A stretch of DNA of 64,000 nucleotides from Flavobacterium foetidum (GCF_004634245.1 NZ_SJTF01000005.1:1-64000), one strand, 5' to 3'. Positions 46,201-55,111 are shown, counted from the first letter of the stretch. A program made the numbers and translations. Notes: generated from the letters alone by a model not told the origin.

Positions 46201-46284
46201 TACAGTACCTTTTATTTTTATTTGCCCAAAGGATACAGCAGTACACAAAAGGGCCATAAAAAAACCTATATATTTAAATTTCAT
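43252..46284 (-). CDS. SusC/RagA family TonB-dependent glycan transporter
   Basis: This 1010-residue outer-membrane transporter has a signal peptide near residues 1-20. A carboxypeptidase-like CNA-B domain follows (about 22-100; IKGTVKDKANVPIPGVNVMV). The plug domain has EIVVVGYAAVKKSDVTSSIS, VRALIRGI-like VLIRGISTLNLNTDPLYVVD and SASAIYGSRASNGVILITTK. The 22-stranded barrel ends NYPVQPTILMGLNVAF. There is no long N-terminal STN or sigma-factor-interacting domain, which fits control by the hybrid two-component system encoded upstream instead of an anti-sigma pair. It pairs with the SusD gene 11 bases downstream. Confidence 0.94.
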   Translation of the reverse strand: MKFKYIGFFMALLCTAVSFGQIKIKGTVKDKANVPIPGVNVMVKGTSSSAATDFDGNYVLNVPNKNAQIEFTFVGFTTKVETIGDRTEINVILEESSQALDEIVVVGYAAVKKSDVTSSISSVKGKELQTMTVGNVSESLQGKVAGVQVTGQGGPGAQPRVLIRGISTLNLNTDPLYVVDGIPMGTSINFLSNNEIESMEVLKDASASAIYGSRASNGVILITTKKGKEGKTRFTFDLSSGMQIMNNPYNMADAEGYATIMNKAYNNSGYSDYLPNPSQYRGKTTDWWKAGIRTGTPVTNASLGISGGSDKHTFGISLNYYNSESMYGIGGWERVTMRISNDFKFSDKFKAGITLNPRYETWGAPGNWADFDKIDPITPIYKPADQLNGTENEYSIYARSPSYVWNPVAAVKRYDDYTDKYNLNTNGYLQYEPIKGLVIRTQASVEVGDEVRNSFTPDFVIDAAHEKQEINNVQKWNTTNVDWTWQNTITYSKTFAEKHNASLMVGNTMEEYNGNNLWGYGEGVPNNSDSMRELNAATKNKDSKGNSWSSSLMSYISRFSYNYDGKYYFTGTFRRDGSSKFMTNNKWANFPSASVSWRILNEGFMESAKDVVSDLRLRAGWGKVGNQGLPDAVYQSNIGQNYYVIGGEVVDTSYPSSMANKDIKWETVEDMSFGLDFGFLKNRISGSLEYYKKQTHDMLFLKQFPTYSGFPGYSTMWTNVGSMQSSGIDLLLSYKDKKGDFSYGVDLTFTTVNVEMLTLSADGEKLYGSGNRTLTVKGDEPGYFYGYVADGLFQNQTELNSHTDEHGTKLQPYAQVGDVRFKDVNGDGKIDEKDRTKIGSPWADYNVGLNLNFGYKNFDLIANFYSSIGNDIVNQNISDLYNGASLTNKVSGLEQMAWHGEGTSNSIPRLSKDDNNENFTKFSSLYVEDGSFVRMKNLQLGYTFNNKFGLDKLRVSLSGQNLWTWTKYTGVDPEVAGGDPDKGDRVKGSGFGGWNYPVQPTILMGLNVAF

Positions 46285-46319
46285 ATGAAGTTGTTTTATT
46301 AATTAAATGTTATAACCGA

Positions 46320-47717
46320 TTATTTTTTGGTTATAAATACTCTTTCTAGTTCGGTATCTAAAACTACTTTGTAAACTCCTGGGGCCGCTGGGTATTTAGC
46401 GTTCCCATTTTCTCCCGGAGACATTGTTGCAATTCCGTTTTTAATCAATCTCCACGACGGATCCCACCATTGACCTGTGAAAGTAGCTTCCATAGTTCCG
46501 GTTAAAGTATATTCTCCAACCAATTGATATGGATTTGAAGCATTATTAGCTAAGTGTAAACCTTTTTGCATCCATGCATCCCAAGTATCCCAAGTGGCTC
46601 CTTGAATACCTCCACCGCAAACACTTACGAAAGGTTTTCTCTGTGCAGCATCATCATGCCATAAGCCGTTGGCTACATCTGCCCAAACTTTACTTGAAGG
46701 CGTGTATTTTTCTGCTGTGTATTTTAAAGTATTCGGATTCACTTTAATTTTATAGTATCCTTTTGTTGGTAAAATAATGGCTGTAGAAGCAACATCATCA
46801 ACCAATTCGCCTGATGCATTTAAACCAAAACAATGTGGAGCAAAATCAGATTCCTGACCTAAGAAGTAAATTTCTTTATTGTCTTTGTCAGCGTAATATT
46901 TGAATTCGAAATCCTGACCCGTTTTCTCATGGAAATACATTGGAACACCAACTGCATCTGTTGTTAAATTAGTTCCTTTTGGCTGATCACATAAATAGAT
47001 TGCTGGATACTCATTTGTAGCCACAATATTTATATTGATTGATCCTGTATTTGGAATCGTAAATTTATCTTTAGCCGTAATCGTTAAAACATAATTCGCA
47101 GCCGTGACAGGTAAAGTATAGGTTTTAGTAAAAGTATAAGATTGAGGAGCACCATCTAATTGTACGGTTTCATCAATACCCAATTCTTCGCATTTTATCT
47201 GAATATAATCAATTCCTGAATCGTCGTTTACAACAAAGTTTACGGGCATTTTATTGCTGGTTGACAATAAAATTACCGCTCCTTCTTTTGGCGTTATCAT
47301 AGAAATGCTTGGCGCTGCAAATTCTCCGTCAAGTCGAAGGTTAATTTCTTCATTGACTACATTTCCCGAAACGTCTGTTACAATTAATTTTATTTTGAAG
47401 GCTTCTGATGTTCCTCTGTTTGCCGGAACTTCAAAAAAGTAACTCAAATCATAGGTTTCTAAAAGCGGATCTGTTTTAAAATCGATTACTTTATCCAATG
47501 ATAATTCTGGAATTTGAATCTGTACGCTTTTTAATCCTAAATCATCGGCAAGAGTCGCTTTGATTTCAAATTTTCTACTTGGCGCTCCATAAATTTCTTT
47601 TGTAGAAACCACCACCGTAGGGTTATCAGAACTAGGAAATCCTGATTCATCATTTTGACATCCGGATATTAAAATGCCAAAAAGAGCAAGAAAAAATAAA
47701 AATACATTTTTTTTCAT
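46320..47717 (-). CDS. SusE/SusF-like surface glycan-binding lipoprotein
   Basis: This 465-residue lipoprotein has a lipobox LISGC (C20). The N-terminal half has two Ig-like beta-sandwiches (about 30-130 and 135-230; PTVVVSTKEIYGAPSRKFEI, LDGEFAAPSISMITPKEGAV). The C-terminal half is beta-rich with several exposed tryptophans (VWADVANGLWHDDA, ATWDTWDAWMQKGLH, GQWWDPSWRLIKNG), as in carbohydrate-binding SusE/SusF modules. I do not recognise a catalytic motif. It is the first gene of the PUL operon, ahead of SusC and SusD, the reverse of the usual SusC-SusD-SusE order. About 620 bases of non-coding DNA precede it. Confidence 0.72.
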   Translation of the reverse strand: MKKNVFLFFLALFGILISGCQNDESGFPSSDNPTVVVSTKEIYGAPSRKFEIKATLADDLGLKSVQIQIPELSLDKVIDFKTDPLLETYDLSYFFEVPANRGTSEAFKIKLIVTDVSGNVVNEEINLRLDGEFAAPSISMITPKEGAVILLSTSNKMPVNFVVNDDSGIDYIQIKCEELGIDETVQLDGAPQSYTFTKTYTLPVTAANYVLTITAKDKFTIPNTGSININIVATNEYPAIYLCDQPKGTNLTTDAVGVPMYFHEKTGQDFEFKYYADKDNKEIYFLGQESDFAPHCFGLNASGELVDDVASTAIILPTKGYYKIKVNPNTLKYTAEKYTPSSKVWADVANGLWHDDAAQRKPFVSVCGGGIQGATWDTWDAWMQKGLHLANNASNPYQLVGEYTLTGTMEATFTGQWWDPSWRLIKNGIATMSPGENGNAKYPAAPGVYKVVLDTELERVFITKK

Positions 47718-48336
47718 TTCTTTAAATTTAAGGTTTAGTTAGTAAGGTGTCTTTCGAAAGCGAAAGCTGTTTTGACTCGTAGGTTATTTGAGCTTTTGTT
47801 TTTCTTTCCTGAAAAAGGAAAAAGTTTAATGTATTATGTGGTTACTTTCATATTGAACTGAATTTGGTTAAGGGTTGTTATTTTTATATTTTTTTCGTCG
47901 ACGATTTACCAGAATGTTATGAAATTAATCCGCAGCTTATTGTTAAGCTGCGGATTTAAAAAGTAATGTAACCAACCATTACTTTTAGAAATTTAAAGAG
48001 TGCTGACTCTTTAAAACAGATAAAAAATTATCTTGAAACTAACATTTATAACTAACACCAATTTTCATTTAATTGAATGCTACAAGTGCAAAGAAATGTT
48101 TATTTCACACTTTCAATGAGGGGTAAATTCGAAAAAAAAGGAGGGTAAAATTGCAATAATACATTATTTATAAATAAATTTTACATAGTATCAAAAAACC
48201 ACGCTGTAATTTTAATGATTTCGCAATGGTAAAAATTGAGCTTTTTTTTAGCTAAAACGTTTAAGCTTTGTAGAGCATTTTTAAATCTTCCTTAGAAAAC
48301 AAGAAAATTATGCAGAAAACAGTATTCATTTAAAAG
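47718..48336. promoter_or_regulatory. Control region between the PUL regulator and the PUL operon
   Basis: This 619-base AT-rich gap has no gene. It lies downstream of the regulator gene and upstream of the first PUL gene, both on the minus strand, so the PUL promoter and the binding site of the hybrid regulator should be here. I could not identify a clear TTG / TAnnTTTG pair on the minus strand. A strong hairpin is described separately. Confidence 0.5.
47927..47956. terminator. Hairpin upstream of the PUL operon
   Basis: AATCCGCAGCTTA (47927-47939) pairs perfectly with TAAGCTGCGGATT (47944-47956) around a 4-base loop. It lies 380 bases past the regulator stop codon and about 210 bases before the SusE/F-like start. 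It has no clean T run on the minus strand, so it could be a terminator of regulator readthrough or a structure in the operon leader. Confidence 0.55.
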
Positions 48337-51300
48337 TTAATTAATAATATTTAAATCGGAATTAAAAGAACTTTTATACTTTTTGATATATTCTGACGGA
48401 GTCATTCCAAAAAGTTTTACAAATTGCTGTCTGAAATATTTAGGGTCTTCAAAACCTACCTCGGCACTTGCTTGTGCAATATTCATTTCTTCGGTTAACA
48501 TCAACATGGCAGCTCTACGAATTCGCAAGGAACGAATAAAAGCATTCAAAGTCTGTCCAGAAATAATCTTGATTTTAGTGTAAAGCGTTCTGTGGCTCAT
48601 TCCCATTTCGAGCGCAAAAGTTCGAATCGTAAAGTCTTTTTTATGAATATTAGCTTCTACAATGTCAATACATTTTTTGAGCATTTGCTGATATTCGACA
48701 GGAACTTTCTGAGTGTTTTCTTTTAATGTAATGCTGTCTAGGAAATAAGCACGTAAATTATGTCTGTTTCGCAATAACGATTCTACTCTGGCTGTGAGAA
48801 TATCATCGTCGAATGGTTTTGTAATATAATCATCGGCGCCTTCATTAATTCCCTGCAAATGAGTTTCAGGATTTTTGGATGCTGTCAATAAAATAACTGG
48901 TATATGAGATAAAGCATTATCTTCCTTAATTTTTCGGCATAATTCCAGACCGTCCATTTCTTCCATTGTAATGTCACTGATTACAAGATCCGGCATATGT
49001 TTTTTGGTCAGTTTTAGTCCTTCTTCTCCATTTTCGGCACTATACACAATATAATTATCTGAAAATAATTTAATTAGATAGGCGCGAATTTCAGCATTAT
49101 CATCAATAACTAATACAGTACGTTTTTCGGTTAACATGATTTTTTTAAAATCACTTTCAGAAACTGAATTTATTACAGTAGGTTCTTCAATTTCATCCGG
49201 AATTAATTCATCAAACAACTGACTCCTTTGCGGTTTTTCGTTTGTTATTTCAGCAGCTTCAAAATGACTGTTTCCTTTTAAGAAGGTTAGTTTAAAGGTG
49301 CTTCCCTTGCCTGTTTCGCTGCTGCAGGTTACAGATCCTTTGTGTTTGTCCACAAAATATTTCACAATATAAAGTCCGATACCAAAACCAGTTCCAACAG
49401 AAACCTTCGAATTGATTTGTTTGAATTTTTCGAAAATAACATCGATATCTTTTTTGTCGATTCCGTCACCGCTGTCAGTAATTTCGAGAAAAACCTCGTC
49501 ATCGTTTTCGGTTACAGTCAAATTGATTTCGCCTCCAAATGGCGTGTATTTAAAAGCATTTGACATTAGATTGAACAACGAAATCTCGATTTTTTCATAA
49601 TCACCGATAATGGTAATTTCATGCTCCGGCATAACGAGATTATAGCTAATCTGTTTTTCTTTCGCCTGATTGACAAAACATTGATACACTTCGTTAGAAA
49701 GATTATTAACATCGATTGGAGACAAGCGCAGGGAATCGGCATCGTTTTCTGCTTTTCTCAACAAAAGCAACTGATCGACCAAACTTAAAAGTCTTCTAGC
49801 ATTTCGGTGCGCAATAGCCAAATCGCTTCCAGAAGAACCATTTTCGACATTTTCTTTCTGAACCGCTTTTTTCAACGGATTAATAATCAGCGAAAGCGGT
49901 GTTCTGAATTCATGCGAAATATAAGTAAACATCGACGCCTGTTTTTCGGCTATCTCTTTTTCTTTTTTACTTTCCAGTTCGGCGATTTTTACCTTGTACT
50001 TTAATTTTTCTTTATTTTTATTATAATTTAAATACAGAAATAAAATTCCGACAATTGCTGCCAAATAAAACGTATAAGCCCACCAGGTTCTATACCAAGG
50101 TGGTAAGACGGTTATAGAAACCAAACTCACTTCTTTGTTCCATCCACCCTGAAAATTGGTTGTTTTTACCTTAAAAGTATACTTACCTTCTGGAAGTCTG
50201 GAATAATTTGCTTTACGGGTTTGTCCGACATAATTCCATTGTTCGTCCCAGCCTTCCAGAAAATAGGCATAATTTATTTTGTCTGAATTGTTGTAATCCA
50301 ATGCGACAAATTCTAAAGACAGTGTCGTCTGATCGTATTCTAAACTAACATCTTTTATTTTATCTGAATCAATATCAATTTCTGCTTTACTTTCTTCTAT
50401 CAATTGATTGTTGACGTAAAAATCAGTCAGTAAGACATTGTTCTTTTGACTAAATCCTTTTATAGTTTCAGGATAAAAAATATTAAAGCCATTGATTCCG
50501 CCAAAAAGAAATTCTCCAGAAGAAAGTTTGATTCCTGCATTAAAACTAAACTGATTACTCTGAAGTCCGTCGTTTACAGAGAAATTACGGAATGTTTTGC
50601 TCTTTTTATCGTAACGGCAAATTCCGTGATAAGTACTCATCCACAAATTGCCATATTTATCTTCCAGCAGTCTTAACACCGTATTCGATGGCAAACCATC
50701 ATCAATGGTCAATCTTTTAAAAGTATTTTTTTTTCGATTAAACAATAGCAAACCACCTTCTTGTGTTCCAATCCAGAGGTTTTTGTCTTTGTCTTCATAA
50801 ATACATCGAATTGGATTTCCAATCACTTTTTTAGTAATTTTTCGGGTTTCTTTTTCGATAGATAAAAGCGTACTATAATTTCCAGCCCACAATTTTCCGT
50901 CTGAAGTTTCCGTCATACATTGCAGATTGTCAATATTTTTATCGAAAAGAACAAAGCTGTCTGTACTTCGGTCTAAAAGATAAAGCGAACCCTCATTTGT
51001 AGCACTCGCCCAAATATTGGCTTTTGAATCTTTAAATACAAACCAGATATTTTTTTCTATTTGTTTTGTGTAAGTATTGTAACAGTTATAATGTTTTACA
51101 TTGTTGGTCTTTTTACTTATCTTATTGATTCCACCCGCCCAAGTAGAAATCCATATATCGTTATTATCTCGAATTATCCCAGTTATAAAAGGGCTTGAAA
51201 GCGACGTTCCGTAATTGGTATACGTATTATTTTTTCGATCCCAATATTTCAAACCTGCACCATCTGTACCCACCCAAACATTCTTTTTTTCGTCTTCGCA

Positions 51301-52386
51301 AAAAGATAAAATAAAGTTATCTGCAGGCTCTTTAGCATGGTATCGGATGCTTTTAAAATACTTAGGTGTATCGCTCAACATACTGATTCCGCCACGAAGC
51401 GAGCCAAACCATTTGTTACCCGATTTGTCTTCGTATAAACTCCAAACCGAATTACTCTTTGCTAATTGCTCGTTGTAAGGAAGTGGCTTATTATTTTGAT
51501 TGATATAAAAAATACCGCATCCATCGGTTGTCAGCCACGTTTTCCCTTTTTTATCTATTAAAATATCTGTAACACTGCATTTATTGGTAAAATAATTATC
51601 AGAAACAGAACCTGTTTTGGTATTCAATGAAAATAATCCTTCATCGGTTCCTAGTAAAAGATTTCCATCAGCAGTAAGCTTCATTGCTTTTACTCCTATA
51701 GAAAGCGGAAAAACCAATTTTAAATCTTTTGCTTTATAATCGTAAGTGCAGACACCTATATTGCGAACATAAACATAACATCCTGTTTTTTCTCTGTTTT
51801 CTTGAATCGCCACCGCATCATAATTATTGATGCTCATTCTGTTTCCTAAAGAAATCAGCGGAATATGATTTCCTATAAAAGAACCATTTTCAAAAGCTAA
51901 TAATCCTTGTTTTTGTGAAGCTACCAGAACCAGTTTTTCTGAAACGCAGCGCATTTGATGAATAATATCCTGAAGTACTTCTGTTTTAGCATTACCGGAT
52001 TTGTATCTAACGGTATGAAAAACAGCTTTCTTCTTGTCGTAAATACAGATTCCGTTTGTACCGCCAATCCAAATATTGTTTTTAGAATCACCTTCAATAT
52101 TATAAATCGTATTGAATGAAAGTGATTTTTTATCATTGATTCGGTTTCGGAAAACTTTAAAATTATAACCGTCATATCGGTTTAAGCCATCATAAGTTCC
52201 AAACCACATAAAACCTTCATTATCCTGATAAATAGAGATAATTGAATTGTTAGACAAACCATCTGATAAATCAAGAAATTTTACTGGATAATCCTGTGCG
52301 AATAGTATAGAGTTGAAACCTAGAAAAACTAGGAAGTGTAGAAGAAAATGCTTCAAGGTAATTTGGTTTTTCGCGTTGTGTAACAA
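48337..52386 (-). CDS. Hybrid two-component system sensor-regulator (HTCS) of the PUL
   Basis: HTCS proteins sense an oligosaccharide in the periplasm and switch on their PUL. This one has 1349 residues. Parts in order: signal peptide (about 1-31), about 14 two-component propeller repeats (about 35-660; GLSNNSIISIYQDNEGFMWF, LWIGTQEGGLLLF), Y_Y_Y sandwich (about 700-765), membrane segment (about 770-790, FYLAAIVGILFLYL). Then a histidine kinase domain with H825 in YISHEFRTPLS, and an ATPase domain (NLMSNAFKYTPFGG, GTGFGIGLYIVKYF). A receiver domain follows with phospho-acceptor about D1138 in VISDITMEEMDG, then an AraC-type DNA-binding domain (about 1240-1340, GFEDPKYFRQQFVKLFGMTP). All catalytic residues appear intact. 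It lies just upstream of the PUL it should control. Confidence 0.95.
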   Translation of the reverse strand: MLHNAKNQITLKHFLLHFLVFLGFNSILFAQDYPVKFLDLSDGLSNNSIISIYQDNEGFMWFGTYDGLNRYDGYNFKVFRNRINDKKSLSFNTIYNIEGDSKNNIWIGGTNGICIYDKKKAVFHTVRYKSGNAKTEVLQDIIHQMRCVSEKLVLVASQKQGLLAFENGSFIGNHIPLISLGNRMSINNYDAVAIQENREKTGCYVYVRNIGVCTYDYKAKDLKLVFPLSIGVKAMKLTADGNLLLGTDEGLFSLNTKTGSVSDNYFTNKCSVTDILIDKKGKTWLTTDGCGIFYINQNNKPLPYNEQLAKSNSVWSLYEDKSGNKWFGSLRGGISMLSDTPKYFKSIRYHAKEPADNFILSFCEDEKKNVWVGTDGAGLKYWDRKNNTYTNYGTSLSSPFITGIIRDNNDIWISTWAGGINKISKKTNNVKHYNCYNTYTKQIEKNIWFVFKDSKANIWASATNEGSLYLLDRSTDSFVLFDKNIDNLQCMTETSDGKLWAGNYSTLLSIEKETRKITKKVIGNPIRCIYEDKDKNLWIGTQEGGLLLFNRKKNTFKRLTIDDGLPSNTVLRLLEDKYGNLWMSTYHGICRYDKKSKTFRNFSVNDGLQSNQFSFNAGIKLSSGEFLFGGINGFNIFYPETIKGFSQKNNVLLTDFYVNNQLIEESKAEIDIDSDKIKDVSLEYDQTTLSLEFVALDYNNSDKINYAYFLEGWDEQWNYVGQTRKANYSRLPEGKYTFKVKTTNFQGGWNKEVSLVSITVLPPWYRTWWAYTFYLAAIVGILFLYLNYNKNKEKLKYKVKIAELESKKEKEIAEKQASMFTYISHEFRTPLSLIINPLKKAVQKENVENGSSGSDLAIAHRNARRLLSLVDQLLLLRKAENDADSLRLSPIDVNNLSNEVYQCFVNQAKEKQISYNLVMPEHEITIIGDYEKIEISLFNLMSNAFKYTPFGGEINLTVTENDDEVFLEITDSGDGIDKKDIDVIFEKFKQINSKVSVGTGFGIGLYIVKYFVDKHKGSVTCSSETGKGSTFKLTFLKGNSHFEAAEITNEKPQRSQLFDELIPDEIEEPTVINSVSESDFKKIMLTEKRTVLVIDDNAEIRAYLIKLFSDNYIVYSAENGEEGLKLTKKHMPDLVISDITMEEMDGLELCRKIKEDNALSHIPVILLTASKNPETHLQGINEGADDYITKPFDDDILTARVESLLRNRHNLRAYFLDSITLKENTQKVPVEYQQMLKKCIDIVEANIHKKDFTIRTFALEMGMSHRTLYTKIKIISGQTLNAFIRSLRIRRAAMLMLTEEMNIAQASAEVGFEDPKYFRQQFVKLFGMTPSEYIKKYKSSFNSDLNIIN

Positions 52387-52601
52387 GTTACAATTATAAG
52401 CTAATTTTAGTTATTTTACACAAAATTAAGCACACAAAAAACCTCTTGAACTCCTTTGGTTATAAGATTTTATTCTCCAAAGTTATTTTTAATACAGTAT
52501 TTCTTGTAAAATGAAATCTTCAATAATTTCAACAATAATTAAAGTCCTTTCTATATTTCAAATCTCCATTTCTCTAAAACTACAGTTATATTATCTTACA
52601 T

Positions 52602-52810
52602 AAGATGAATTCCGTAGGAATGAAAAATATTGTAGAAACGGATTTTAATCCGTTGAAAAAAATACCACAACCAAATGAGTTCCATAGGAACGGCGCATTT
52701 CTTTGTGAAACATGAATCGAACCTACGGCTCTCTAATTGGAACGTGATTTCTTTAACCGGATTGAAATCCGGTCCTACAAAATAATCCGAGCCCAACGGC
52801 TCTTTTATAC
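52602..52810. repeat. Cluster of short palindromic repeats
   Basis: The 693-base gap between the regulator and lutC genes holds a run of small dyads: GAATTCCGTAGGAATG (52608-52623), AACGGATTTTAATCCGTT (about 52637-52654), GAGTTCCATAGGAACGG (about 52678-52694), AACCGGATTGAAATCCGGT (about 52755-52773) and GAGCCCAACGGCTC (about 52789-52802). An 83-residue minus-strand frame across them is explained by the repeats. Such clusters are common between flavobacterial genes. Confidence 0.75.
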
Positions 52811-52814
52811 TGTT

Positions 52815-52960
52815 AACCCGTTGGGTGAAATTATTTTTTTTTACCATTTAGATTAATATCTCTGTAGACTAGCTTTAATCTGCATAAATCTGCGTGAAAA
52901 TTAATGCGTAAAGAGTATTTCACGCTCCCGATAGCTATCGGGATTAAAAGATTCAGCAGA
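52815..52960. repeat. Dispersed repeat, second copy, with an 18-base palindrome
   Basis: TTGGGTGAAATTATTTTTTT (from about 52821), AATCTGCGTGAAAA (about 52888) and GATTCAGCAGATCAAATTTG (about 52950) follow the order of the copy at 7640-7830. TCCCGATAGCTATCGGGA at 52926-52943 is a perfect palindrome inserted in this copy and absent from the other. Confidence 0.7.
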
Positions 52961-53032
52961 TCAAATTTGATTTCATGAGTTGACTGAAACTATTTTATTC
53001 TATTTCTCCCAACAGGTTAATTATATAAAAAA

Positions 53033-53056
53033 AGGAGGACTTTTTCAAATCCTCCT
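53033..53056 (-). terminator. Intrinsic terminator after lutC
   Basis: AGGAGGA (53033-53039) pairs with TCCTCCT (53050-53056). On the minus strand the stem is followed by TTTTTTTATATAA. It lies 24 bases past the lutC stop codon and should end the lut or rha-lut transcript. Confidence 0.8.
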
Positions 53057-53079
53057 ATTCTATTATCGCTTAAAATTTT

Positions 53080-53667
53080 CTAATCTAATATAAAAACAAT
53101 TAATCCTCTCGCGCCATGTGCTCCCAAAACCAAAGACTGCTCAATATCAGCTGTTTTCGACGGACCTGCGATAAAAGTTCCAAAACCATATTCCATACTT
53201 CCAATTCTTTCATACGCCTGTTGCATTGTTGGGACAAGGTCTTTTTTATGAACAACAATTGCTAGATATTGCGCAATAAAAGGCGCAACACGCTGCCCTA
53301 AAATATCATCGGTAACCCAAAGTCCGCTATTTTCTGCGACTCCAAAATGTGCTTTTATAACTGTTAATTCAACATCCTGAAGGGAATGCGGATCCACTGT
53401 TTTCCAGTCTAAAGAAGCAATTTCAGAAAGTTCAGGAAGTGTTGTTATTAGTCTTTTATCCTGATTGTAATTCGATTTGATATAATTGATGATTTCATTA
53501 TAATCGGCAACTTCTACAGGATCTCCTCCAATACCTTTTAAAACCGTTTTGTAGGTTTCTAAAACATCAAATTGTTCTGAACCTAAAACTTTAAGATCAG
53601 GTAATTCTGAAACCAAATCAGGCTGATTTGCTTTTATTCTTTTTAAAATTTCGCCTTTACTACTCAT
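53080..53667 (-). CDS. lutC: LutC, lactate utilisation protein (LUD domain)
   Basis: LutC is one of three proteins that together oxidise L-lactate to pyruvate in the cytosol. I start at MSSKGEILKRIKANQPD (195 residues), the usual N-terminus, which overlaps the end of lutB by 8 bases; the 26 upstream codons of the longer frame lie inside lutB and are not family-like. The LUD domain covers about residues 40-195, with GVAENSGLWVTDDILGQRV, then AIVVHKKDLVPTMQQAYERI. The end TFIAGPSKTADIEQSLVLGA, followed by HGARGL, is the family signature. A terminator follows. LutABC proteins act together in Bacillus subtilis. Confidence 0.92.
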   Translation of the reverse strand: MSSKGEILKRIKANQPDLVSELPDLKVLGSEQFDVLETYKTVLKGIGGDPVEVADYNEIINYIKSNYNQDKRLITTLPELSEIASLDWKTVDPHSLQDVELTVIKAHFGVAENSGLWVTDDILGQRVAPFIAQYLAIVVHKKDLVPTMQQAYERIGSMEYGFGTFIAGPSKTADIEQSLVLGAHGARGLIVFILD

Positions 53668-55060
53668 TTCCTTTTTCTTTAGATTCCCTTGATTTTTTCT
53701 TGTACCATTCTCTAAATGATTCTTCCGGAACATCTGGCATTTCACGCTGGTCGTACCATTTGTTCATTTTATTATTGACCATTCCCGGAATATTCTTCAT
53801 TACAAATCGTCCTGATTTTCCAGCAATATTAAAAACTGTAGGATTAGCTAAAACGGTTGCCATGGTTTTCATTGCAACAGTTTTTGCTGTTGGTGTATGC
53901 CCTTCTTTTACCAAAACCTGACGCCATTTGTATAACTGATCGTGAATATCAATTTTTACTGGACAAACATTGGTACAAGAACCACAAAGCGTACTGGCAA
54001 AAGGCAGATCGGCATTCTTGCTCATATCTAAATTGGGAGCTAAAATAGAACCAATTGGTCCTGCAACCGCATTATGGTAACTGTGTCCACCGCTTCGTCT
54101 GTAAACTGGGCAAGTGTTCATACAAGCACCGCAACGAATACATTTCAAAGAATTTCTAAACTCTTCTCTTCCTAATTGTGTACTTCTTCCGTTGTCTACA
54201 ACTACAATGTGCATTTCCTGACCGTCTCTTGGTTTCTTGAAATGACTTGAAAAAGTGGTAATCGGCTGTCCTGTTGCGCTTCTTGCCAATAATCTCAGAA
54301 AGACACCTAAATGTTCTCTTTTCGGAATCAGTTTCTCAAATCCCATACAGGCAATGTGAACGTCTGCTAAGTGCGCACCCATATCGGCATTTCCTTCATT
54401 GGTGCAAACCACAAATTCTCCTGTTTCTGCAACAGCAAAATTGACTCCTGTTAAAGCTACTTTTCTAGTTAAAAAAGTGTTTCGCAAACTCTGACGCGCA
54501 GATTCGGTTAAATACTGCGGATTAAAATTTCCTTTTTCTGTACCTAAATGTTCATGAAAAGTTTCACTTACGTCTTCTTTTTTAAGGTGAATCGCTGGAA
54601 GCACAATATGGCTAGGCGGTTCTTTACGAAGCTGTACAATATATTCTCCTAAATCAGAATCGATTACTTCAATTCCTTTTTCGGCTAAATAATCATTCAA
54701 ATGGCATTCTTCTGTAAGCATCGATTTGGATTTTACCATTTGCTTTACATCATGTTTCGCCATGATTGAATGTACAATTTCATTATGTTCTTTGGCATCG
54801 GCTGCCCAGTGTACAATTATTCCGTTTCGTTGCGCATTGGCTTCGAATTCAACTAAATAATCGTGAATATTAGAAAGTACATTAAACTTTATTTGAGAAG
54901 CCGTTTCGCGAAGCAATTCCCAGTCTGCTATTTGGTGAGCAGATCGATCTCTTTTGGCACGAACAAACCAAAGCGTTTCATCGTGCCAGTTGACGCGTTC
55001 TACATCTTTATTAAACTTTGCCGCCGCTTCGCTGTGCTGTATTATTTTTTCTGATGACAT
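53660..55060 (-). CDS. lutB: LutB, iron-sulfur lactate utilisation protein
   Basis: This 466-residue protein has an N-terminal LUD domain (about 60-300; MVKSKSMLTEECHLNDYLAE, FAVAETGEFVVCTNEGNADM). The ferredoxin-like domain follows with two cluster motifs: CIRCGACMNTCPVY (about residue 310) and LCGSCTNVCPVKID (about 360), suited to two [4Fe-4S] clusters. A C-terminal helical part ends near RESKEKGNE. The length and order match Bacillus LutB (about 476). It overlaps lutC by 8 bases and is separated from lutA by 171 bases holding a large hairpin repeat, which may cut LutB and LutC expression relative to LutA. Confidence 0.93.
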   Translation of the reverse strand: MSSEKIIQHSEAAAKFNKDVERVNWHDETLWFVRAKRDRSAHQIADWELLRETASQIKFNVLSNIHDYLVEFEANAQRNGIIVHWAADAKEHNEIVHSIMAKHDVKQMVKSKSMLTEECHLNDYLAEKGIEVIDSDLGEYIVQLRKEPPSHIVLPAIHLKKEDVSETFHEHLGTEKGNFNPQYLTESARQSLRNTFLTRKVALTGVNFAVAETGEFVVCTNEGNADMGAHLADVHIACMGFEKLIPKREHLGVFLRLLARSATGQPITTFSSHFKKPRDGQEMHIVVVDNGRSTQLGREEFRNSLKCIRCGACMNTCPVYRRSGGHSYHNAVAGPIGSILAPNLDMSKNADLPFASTLCGSCTNVCPVKIDIHDQLYKWRQVLVKEGHTPTAKTVAMKTMATVLANPTVFNIAGKSGRFVMKNIPGMVNNKMNKWYDQREMPDVPEESFREWYKKKSRESKEKGNE

Positions 55061-55111
55061 TTTCTACTATTTAAAAGTCAATTTTGAAATGTGTATCATT
55101 GGTATGCTTTA

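Noticed and set aside
52596..52847. An 83-residue minus-strand frame between the HTCS and lutC genes
   Set aside because: The frame crosses a run of short palindromes and has no protein-like composition or start context.
53668..53745. A 26-codon N-terminal extension of LutC
   Set aside because: It overlaps lutB coding sequence and is not family-like; MSSKGEILKRI is the usual LutC start.
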